Assembly (NCBI GenBank): GCA_964617335.1
Contig: CAZTXG010000001.1
Location: 62,001-126,000, forward strand
Reading direction: 5' to 3'
DNA from: UBA2658 sp964617335
GTDB lineage: Bacteria > Bacillota > Clostridia > Oscillospirales > Oscillospiraceae
Length of the DNA stretch: 64,000 nt
The translations under genes were made by a program, and so were the position numbers. Shown piece after piece: positions 59,297 to 64,000 of this stretch. How positions within the stretch are numbered: the stretch's first letter is position 1; every line of letters begins with the position of its first letter. The notes beneath the pieces were generated by a model. That model was not told the origin of the DNA. It did no database searches and worked only from the letters and a program-made list of their open reading frames with translations.

Positions 59297-60742
59297 CTAT
59301 CTTCCGGAATGGGGCGTACCTTTCTTTTGAAATACTATGTTGATCAGCTCTCCGCGGCTTTGAATTCCAAATTTTGAATAGATGTTCTTCACATAATACT
59401 TAACTGTATTTTCACTGATTGTCAATTCTCCCGCAATGGTTTTATATGTTTTGCCTTGAAGCAGCAAGGTGGCAACCTGACTTTCCCGTTCCGACAGATT
59501 CCCAAACTTTGCGGCCCTGTCAATCTGCCCTGTTTGCTCTCCGGCGGGCAGCTCGGAAAACGCCGTAAGATAGGAATGCCCCTTTAGAAGAGATGAAAGA
59601 TATTTATGCAAAGGCGGAAGGAGAACCAGGGTTACACAGACCACAGCCAAAGCCAGCAAGGTGGGGTTGAAGATTTGCGCTTCCGGAGATGATATGACAC
59701 TGCCAATAAGCCCGCCAAGCAGCACCCCAAGAACATTGGCCGAAAGTCCAATTCCAAGAACCTTCGCCGGATTTTTATGTAAATCCAGCATCTCCCCCAG
59801 AATACTCCACCAAAACAGGTCATAGACCCCGCAGGCTCCGAGCATTAAAGTGTTGACTATTAAATAGCTTTTGGCTGAATGGTCAAGGCATATAAAAGCA
59901 ATAAAGGAAAAGCCAATCATGGCAATGGCCACATAAAGAATATAGCTGCGATTTATTTTCGGGGGTAGATTTCGCATAATAAAAAGGGCGGCGATATAGG
60001 GAAGCGCCCAATACCAGCTTGTAAGCCATGTTAGATGGGCAAAGGCCGGATTTAGCACCTGATACATAAGCCCTGAGTTAATGGTAATTACAATTACAAA
60101 TATGCACAAAAAGATAAGGGGCTTTGTAATGCTGACAGAATTGCTTTTGTGCGCAGGAGGCGCAGAAGTTTTTGTTTCAGCAGTTTCCGGCAGCCGAAGG
60201 GCAAAGAAAAAAGCAAAGCAGAGGGTGAGCATAGCTAAGGAAAGCCCCAGCCGCGGCGAGACATGAATGGCCGCCATATTCAGGATAATCATTATAATAT
60301 TAGAATAGATAAGCCCATCCGCCGTTGTTTTAATCCGCTCATTTTTGGGAGTGCAGCTCCATAAGTAAAAGCCCCAGGCCGACACGCAGGCCCCCGCCAA
60401 AAAAGCGCTTGAAACAATGGCAACAAGCCAAAGGCCGGAATATGGAAAGAAAAGTGCAGCTGTAGCGACGATGCAAAAAATTATGGTGCCAAGCATAAGC
60501 CTCTTGGCGGACTTCATGGTTTTTATAATAAATCCGCACAAAAACAGTCCGCCAAAGGTGGCGGCAACACCAGCAAAAACCAGCAAGTGGGGTTCTGTCT
60601 TATAGTTATCCGCAAGGGAATAGAGAACCTGCCCCTCAAAAGGGATGGCTAAAAGCCAGGCAAAAAGCAGGGAAAATACGATGACGGATAGGCGGCGGTT
60701 ATTTATAAATATCCGGTCTTGCTTTGTTTTGTTTTCCGTCAC
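59297..60742 (-). CDS. Membrane-embedded LuxR-family regulator (MFS-like transmembrane domain plus C-terminal HTH)
   Basis: The 481-residue protein has about twelve hydrophobic helices in residues 15-385 in the manner of MFS carriers, then a soluble linker and a LuxR-type HTH (415-470: LSERESQVATLLLQGKTYKTIAGELTISENTVKYYVKNIYSKF). It has no receiver or autoinducer domain, so it is probably a one-component receptor in which the carrier-like part senses or binds a ligand. Similar proteins are numerous in Eggerthellaceae and some Clostridia. It overlaps the stop of a small HTH gene by 4 bases and shares its promoter. The regulated genes are unknown. Confidence 0.85.
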   Translation of the reverse strand: MTENKTKQDRIFINNRRLSVIVFSLLFAWLLAIPFEGQVLYSLADNYKTEPHLLVFAGVAATFGGLFLCGFIIKTMKSAKRLMLGTIIFCIVATAALFFPYSGLWLVAIVSSAFLAGACVSAWGFYLWSCTPKNERIKTTADGLIYSNIIMIILNMAAIHVSPRLGLSLAMLTLCFAFFFALRLPETAETKTSAPPAHKSNSVSITKPLIFLCIFVIVITINSGLMYQVLNPAFAHLTWLTSWYWALPYIAALFIMRNLPPKINRSYILYVAIAMIGFSFIAFICLDHSAKSYLIVNTLMLGACGVYDLFWWSILGEMLDLHKNPAKVLGIGLSANVLGVLLGGLIGSVISSPEAQIFNPTLLALAVVCVTLVLLPPLHKYLSSLLKGHSYLTAFSELPAGEQTGQIDRAAKFGNLSERESQVATLLLQGKTYKTIAGELTISENTVKYYVKNIYSKFGIQSRGELINIVFQKKGTPHSGR

Positions 60743-60942
60743 AGCTTTTCCCCCTTTATTTTAGAACTCTTGCGCCCGTTTCTTTTTCGTCTATCCTCCG
60801 GTCTAACTGAGTCTTTGGGAATAAGCCAGACATTGGAGACTTTTTGAGCGCCTTTAATCCGTCCGTTTGTGCAATGGTAGAGAACCATTCTGGCACTTAT
60901 GCCCCAAGTGCCGGCCGCCTCTTTAACACCTATATATTCCAT
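60739..60942 (-). CDS. Small helix-turn-helix protein (MerR/excisionase-like), 67 residues
   Basis: EYIGVKEAAGTWGISARMVLYHCTNGRIKGAQKVSNVWLIPKDSVRP is a winged HTH of the MerR or excisionase kind that makes up most of the protein; the tail is very basic (RRKRNGRKSSKIKG). There is no effector domain. It precedes the membrane LuxR-type gene with an ATGA overlap, so the two are made together; it could bind the same promoter or partner it. CGGAGGGG lies before the ATG. Confidence 0.82.
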   Translation of the reverse strand: MEYIGVKEAAGTWGISARMVLYHCTNGRIKGAQKVSNVWLIPKDSVRPEDRRKRNGRKSSKIKGEKL

Positions 60943-60975
60943 AATAAGCCCCTCCGAAAAGTCAGCCTTTTATTT

Positions 60976-61004
60976 ATTATATTTCCTATGCACGAAATAT
61001 TCAA
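60976..61004 (-). promoter_or_regulatory. Sigma-A promoter of the small HTH/membrane LuxR pair
   Basis: Minus strand TTGAAT and TATAAT are separated by 17 bases, about 30 bases ahead of the ATG. Confidence 0.82.
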
Positions 61005-61169
61005 GCGGAAAAGTAACAAATGGCAAAAACACCTTTTCCTCCTCAATTTTTTGCAAATCTCTAGCTTTGAAGAGCCTATATCTTTTCTTTGGGTTTAAAT
61101 CATGGTATCATTGAAATATATAAAGTTGTTATAAAAGTTCATACATTATATATTTAAAAGGAGAGCCAT

Positions 61170-61526
61170 ATGAAACTAAATTATATTACAATTATGGTTA
61201 GAAGCATCGAAAAATCGCTGAGCTTTTACCAAAACCTTGCAGGTCTTGATGTAATGAGGCGCATAAGCCTTGACGCTGGAGAAATTGTATTTTTGGCAAA
61301 TGCCAAGGGTGAAACCATGCTGGAGCTAATCGAGTTTGATAAGGCTGAAAAGGTTTCTGTTAAAGGCATGATTATAAGTTTTAGCGCCGAGGGAGAGCTT
61401 GAGGATTTAAGGACAAAGGCTATTGAACTGGGGTATTTACCGTCGGAAATTATAATAAACGGGCCAAAACCCAAGCATTTTACTCTTTCGGATCCTGATG
61501 GAATTATAGTGGAGTTTTCCCTCTGA
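61170..61526 (+). CDS. VOC-family (glyoxalase/dioxygenase-like) protein
   Basis: A 118-residue pair of beta-alpha-beta-beta-beta units: N-terminal unit LNYITIMVRSIEKSLSFYQNLAGLDV and C-terminal FTLSDPDGIIVEFSL, the latter with a metal-ligand glutamate. The usual first histidine is a tyrosine or asparagine here, so the metal site may be altered. Substrate and reaction (isomerase, dioxygenase or binding only) cannot be told. AAGGAGA lies 8 bases ahead of the ATG. Confidence 0.85.
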   Translation: MKLNYITIMVRSIEKSLSFYQNLAGLDVMRRISLDAGEIVFLANAKGETMLELIEFDKAEKVSVKGMIISFSAEGELEDLRTKAIELGYLPSEIIINGPKPKHFTLSDPDGIIVEFSL

Positions 61527-61607
61527 TTTTTTCGAAGTATGGATTTTTTCCTCCATATGAATTGAGACGCTTAAAACGTAATATTAAAAATAATACGCTT
61601 TCATGAA

Positions 61608-61653
61608 CCTTCCCCTATGTTAAAAACATATATTGTAAACACAGGGAAGGAGG
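61608..61653 (+). promoter_or_regulatory. Hairpin that could hide the ribosome site of the 74-residue gene
   Basis: CCTTCCC (61608-61614) and TGT (61618-61620) can pair with ACAGGGAAGG (61641-61650), whose last bases are part of the ribosome site GGAAGGAGG. The loop is AT-rich. It could switch translation, for example with temperature or by binding a factor; this is inference from pairing only. Confidence 0.4.
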
Positions 61654-61660
61654 TTATTTT

Positions 61661-61885
61661 ATGAAGCCATGGCTTAAAAGCCTTAAAACAGCCACAGCCC
61701 AAGAAGGCTTTGAATTAGCAATCAAGCTTTCTCAAAAAGGTGTGGAATACACCCAGCCCTCTGAGGCTGTGCGAAAGAAATTGCGCCCGAAATACTCAAG
61801 AGACGCGGACAGCCTTATTGCCGCTTCTCAGCTTATAGCGACAAACTACCAAACGGTGGCCGCTGCAAATAACTACTGGAAATAG
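61661..61885 (+). CDS. Small protein of unknown function (74 residues)
   Basis: MKPWLKSLKTATAQEGFELA, basic and alanine-rich, ending in YQTVAAANNYWK. No family was recognised and no membrane segment is visible; a short helical protein is likely. AAGGAGG lies 7 bases before the ATG, so it is probably translated. It is close to a GNAT gene (28 bases) and could form an operon with it. A coding role is supported by the ribosome site and by the length of the frame, not by similarity. Confidence 0.65.
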   Translation: MKPWLKSLKTATAQEGFELAIKLSQKGVEYTQPSEAVRKKLRPKYSRDADSLIAASQLIATNYQTVAAANNYWK

Positions 61886-61913
61886 GCTTTCACTTTAAAG
61901 CCCGGGAGATACT

Positions 61914-62402
61914 ATGATAAGACAGGCAAAACCAGAGGACCTACCCTATATAATAGAGCTATACGGCATTGCCAGAGAATATATGCGTAAAAACGGCAAT
62001 GACAGTCAGTGGGGAAACGATTACCCTGGGGAGAGCCTTTTAAAAGAGGATATTGGTGAAAATCAGCTGTATCTGCTTTTGAAAGGCGGGGAAATCCACG
62101 GGGTTTTCGCCTTTATCTTTGGCGCTGACCCCTGCTATGAATATATTGAAAATGGCTCATGGCCAAACAACAAGCCCTACGCAGCAATTCACCGCATTGC
62201 CTCCGACGGAAAGGTAAAGGGCGTTTTTGAAAAGTGCCTCAACTTTTGCAAGGAGCAAACAGACGAGCTGCGGATAGACACCCATGAAAACAACAGGATA
62301 ATGCAATATCTCATAGAAAAGAACGGCTTTAAAAAATGCGGTATTGTTTATATGAATGACGGCAGCCCAAGGATAGCTTATCAGTATAGTAAAGACAGTT
62401 AA
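61914..62402 (+). CDS. GNAT-family N-acetyltransferase
   Basis: The 162-residue protein has the GNAT start MIRQAKPEDLPYIIELYGIARE and the C-terminal acetyl-CoA part NNRIMQYLIEKNGFKKCGIVYM. The usual Q/RxxGxG/A loop is not obvious (AIHRIASDGKVKGVFEKCL). The substrate is unknown. GGGAG precedes the ATG. It stands ahead of rex but with a strong terminator-like palindrome between, so they are not an operon. Confidence 0.85.
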   Translation: MIRQAKPEDLPYIIELYGIAREYMRKNGNDSQWGNDYPGESLLKEDIGENQLYLLLKGGEIHGVFAFIFGADPCYEYIENGSWPNNKPYAAIHRIASDGKVKGVFEKCLNFCKEQTDELRIDTHENNRIMQYLIEKNGFKKCGIVYMNDGSPRIAYQYSKDS

Positions 62403-62487
62403 AGTTATGCCCCCATGACGGGAGAAACGGCGGCTGCACTATAAAACAGCGATTTTTTACTTTTTTATGTGCTTTTTGCTGATTTCT

Positions 62488-62527
62488 TCGTTAAACACTT
62501 GACAAATCCAATAGATAGTGGTATATC
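62488..62527 (+). promoter_or_regulatory. rex promoter overlapped by a Rex-type operator
   Basis: TTGACA (62499-62504) and TATATC (62522-62527) are 17 bases apart. TCGTTAA-ACAC-TTGACAA (62488-62505) matches the clostridial Rex site TTGTTAA-N4-TTAACAA at 12 of 14 defined positions and covers the -35. This predicts autorepression by Rex. Confidence 0.6.
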
Positions 62528-62559
62528 GATAATAGGATATCGATATACCACTATCTATT
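62510..62559. repeat. 50-base near-perfect palindrome over the rex start point
   Basis: Two perfect 21-base arms (starting AATAGATAGTGG and ending in ATCGAT) flank an 8-base centre AATAGGAT; an inner ATCGAT unit repeats the symmetry. It includes the inferred -10, its centre is near the predicted start, and it is followed by TGTTTTTT, so a transcript from upstream would fold into a terminator. It may be an operator, an attenuator for read-through, or a small mobile repeat. Confidence 0.7.
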
Positions 62560-62601
62560 TGTTTTTTGGTGTTTATCCTATAAATTTTTGGAGGCTGTTT
62601 C

Positions 62602-63264
62602 ATGGCGAAAGAAATTTCTGTGCAGACCTTGCAAAGACTTCCGCTTTATCTGCAATATTTAAAAACCCTTCCCCCCAAGGGTGAAAAAAGCATTTCGGCT
62701 CGGGCTTTGGGGGAGGCTTTGGGCTTTGGAGAAATACAGGTGCGTAAAGACCTTGCCTGCGTTTCCGACTCCGGCAGGCCAAAAACCGGCTACCCTGCAA
62801 TTGAGCTTATCCGTGACATTGAAAACTTTTTGGGTTATGACAATGTTAATGACGCCGTTTTAGTTGGGGCAGGCAGGCTGGGCAAGGCTCTTTTATCTTA
62901 TGAGGGCTTTCATGCCTATGGGCTTAATATTATCGCCGCCTTTGACAGCTCCTTGGAAAAATGCGGCGAGGATGACAGCGGTAAGAAGATACTCCCTTTT
63001 TCGAAGCTGCAAAACCTTTGCCAGCGCATGAAAATCGAGCTGGGCATCATAACCGTTCCGGCAAGTGAGGCCCAGGCCGTTTGTGATGTTCTTGTGGGAA
63101 GCGGAGTCAAAGCCATTTGGAATTTCGCCCCTACCCATCTTCATGTTCCCGAAAGTGTTATTTTGAAAAATGAAAATATTGCGGCTTCTCTTGCTGTGCT
63201 TTCCAAAAGCCTTGCAGAGTCGGAAAGCCCCTTTGAAAACCCTGCCGCAGTTAACGAGAGATAA
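62602..63264 (+). CDS. rex: Redox-sensing transcriptional repressor Rex
   Basis: Dimeric repressor that releases DNA when NADH is high, controlling fermentation and hydrogen genes. The 220-residue protein has an N-terminal winged helix (about 1-75, with GEIQVRKDLACVSDSGRPKTGY) and a Rossmann domain with VGAGRLG (88-94). The domain-swap C-terminal helix is present. GGAGG lies 7 bases before the ATG. It heads a plus-strand row with a NuoE-like protein and a [FeFe]-hydrogenase-like protein, the expected target class. Confidence 0.96.
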   Translation: MAKEISVQTLQRLPLYLQYLKTLPPKGEKSISARALGEALGFGEIQVRKDLACVSDSGRPKTGYPAIELIRDIENFLGYDNVNDAVLVGAGRLGKALLSYEGFHAYGLNIIAAFDSSLEKCGEDDSGKKILPFSKLQNLCQRMKIELGIITVPASEAQAVCDVLVGSGVKAIWNFAPTHLHVPESVILKNENIAASLAVLSKSLAESESPFENPAAVNER

Positions 63265-63283
63265 TGATAAAAGGAGAACAAAA

Positions 63284-63523
63284 ATGAAAATAACTGTTTG
63301 CATAGGCAGCTCTTGCCATCTTAAAGGTTCAAGGCTTATAGTCGAGCAGCTTCAGGAGCTTATAAAGGAAAACGCCTTGGAAGACAAAATCGAGCTTGTG
63401 GGAACCTTTTGTCTCGGTGAATGTCAGACGGGGGTCAGCATTAAAATTGACGACACTCTTTTCACCTTAGCCCCGGAAGATACAAAAAGCTTTTTCGAGA
63501 AGGAAGCCCTCACAAGGCTTTAG
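63284..63523 (+). CDS. NuoE-like thioredoxin-fold [2Fe-2S] protein
   Basis: The 79-residue protein is just the ferredoxin domain of NuoE/HydC-type subunits. Four cysteines sit as C-x4-C (CIGSSC) near the start and C-x3-C (CLGEC) about 40 residues on, the normal 2Fe-2S pattern. ATG 63284 was chosen because AAGGAG lies 7 bases upstream; a longer frame reading into rex has no ribosome site. It stands between rex and the hydrogenase-like gene, a place often held by such proteins beside sensory [FeFe] hydrogenases. Likely role: electron exchange with the hydrogenase-like partner. Confidence 0.9.
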   Translation: MKITVCIGSSCHLKGSRLIVEQLQELIKENALEDKIELVGTFCLGECQTGVSIKIDDTLFTLAPEDTKSFFEKEALTRL

Positions 63524-63575
63524 CTCTTAACACTATATATAAATGTTCTATTTAGCCTAAACGGAGGTTCCGGAA

Positions 63576-64000
63576 ATGACAGAATACATTCGCCTTAAAG
63601 AGGCAAATTGCAAAAACTGCTACAAGTGCATACGTCACTGCCCCGTAAAGTCTATAAGCTTTTCTGAAAATCAGGCCCACATAATTTCAAACGAATGCAT
63701 ACTTTGCGGCCAGTGCTTTCTTGTTTGCCCGCAAAACGCAAAGGTAATCCGTGACGACAGCGATAGGGCAAAGGCCCTTATTTCCGATGGCGAAAAGCTT
63801 GTGGTAAGTCTTGCCCCCTCCTTTGTTGCAAGCTATCCCGATGTGGGCATCAAGGGTATGGAAAATGCCCTTAAAAAGCTTGGTTTTTTTGCTGTAGAGG
63901 AAACAGCTCTCGGTGCCACAATTGTGAAAAAACAGTATGATAATTTGGTGGAAAAGGCCGAGAACCAAGTAATAATCTCCTCCTGCTGCCCCACTGTTAA
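63576..64000 (+). CDS. [FeFe]-hydrogenase-like protein, N-terminal 141 residues (probable sensory type)
   Basis: The frame runs off the window end. Two ferredoxin-type [4Fe-4S] motifs are complete: C12-x2-C15-x2-C18-x3-C22-P and C41-x2-C44-x2-C47-x3-C51-P. At the edge, SSCCP (135-139) occupies the place of H-cluster motif L1, which is TSCCP in catalytic group A enzymes. The serine variant, the missing N-terminal ferredoxin domains and the position beside rex and a NuoE-like gene suggest the sensory (group C) type, which carries PAS and phosphatase-like domains further on. The remaining motifs L2 and L3 lie beyond the window. GGAGGT is 7 bases before the ATG. Confidence 0.85.
   Translation, partial: MTEYIRLKEANCKNCYKCIRHCPVKSISFSENQAHIISNECILCGQCFLVCPQNAKVIRDDSDRAKALISDGEKLVVSLAPSFVASYPDVGIKGMENALKKLGFFAVEETALGATIVKKQYDNLVEKAENQVIISSCCPTV

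Noticed and set aside
1..64000. CRISPR arrays, insertion sequences, prophage genes or toxin-antitoxin pairs.
   Set aside because: No repeat-spacer pattern, transposase or phage-type gene was seen; the small HTH at 60739 resembles excisionases but no integrase accompanies it.
59068..64000. Genomic island bounded by the tRNA-Leu end.
   Set aside because: No second copy of the tRNA 3' end and no integrase in the window; kept only as a low-interest finding.

Overview
The window reads as chromosomal DNA of a strictly anaerobic, low-to-moderate G+C Firmicute, most likely a Clostridia member of the Oscillospiraceae/Ruminococcaceae type. The evidence is an oxygen-sensitive class III ribonucleotide reductase, a Rex redox repressor beside a partial [FeFe]-hydrogenase-like gene, folate/FAD-dependent TrmFO, an FtsEX/M23/S41 cell-wall set, LCP and CdaR proteins, and strong AGGAGG ribosome sites with sigma-A promoters. 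Most of it is a conserved core; no insertion sequence, prophage or CRISPR array was seen.

Layout. 1-5914 (minus): an operon trmL-pgk-tpiA-gpmI-eno behind a near-consensus promoter and closed by a strong terminator, followed by the N-terminus of a membrane-anchored protein. gapA is absent. 6353-9839: a surface-glycosylation group of two family-2 glycosyltransferases and one multi-pass glucosyltransferase-like protein. 10064-14353 (plus): nrdG, nrdD with a fused glutaredoxin-like domain, and a thioredoxin-reductase-like flavoprotein; nrdD has its own promoter overlapped by two NrdR-type boxes. 14581-14793: cold-shock protein with a long leader. 15101-36826 (minus): a long housekeeping block comprising leuS, rsfS, an LCP protein, a nadD-yqeK fusion, yhbY, rdgB, ftsY, smc, a radical SAM protein, rnc, acpP, plsX, trmFO, topA, dprA, a SpoU-type methyltransferase, lysS and greA. 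37022-44575 (minus): an S41 protease, an M23 coiled-coil peptidase, ftsX, ftsE, a CdaR-type regulator, an orphan MsmX/UgpC-type ATPase and a pseudouridine synthase. 44721-45182: a DUF4830-like lipid-facing or secreted small protein on the plus strand. 45246-57448 (minus): tuf, fusA, rpsG, rpsL, rpoC and rpoB as two transcription units. 57782-64000: a Gpi18-like membrane mannosyltransferase, tRNA-Leu(GAG), a membrane-embedded LuxR-type regulator with a small HTH partner, VOC and GNAT enzymes, a small unknown protein, rex, a NuoE-like [2Fe-2S] protein and the start of a [FeFe]-hydrogenase-like gene.

How parts work together. The 10-14 kb module looks like a self-contained anaerobic dNTP pathway: NrdG makes the glycyl radical, NrdD reduces NTPs, and the fused redoxin plus adjacent flavoprotein probably supply electrons, in contrast to formate-driven enzymes. 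The right end couples NADH/NAD+ sensing (Rex) to a hydrogenase-like, probably H2-sensing protein; a 50-bp palindrome covers the inferred rex start point. The FtsEX-M23-S41 group suggests ATP-gated wall hydrolysis at division. Starts were moved from the longest open frame to internal codons wherever a Shine-Dalgarno sequence decided the matter; these cases are noted per gene.
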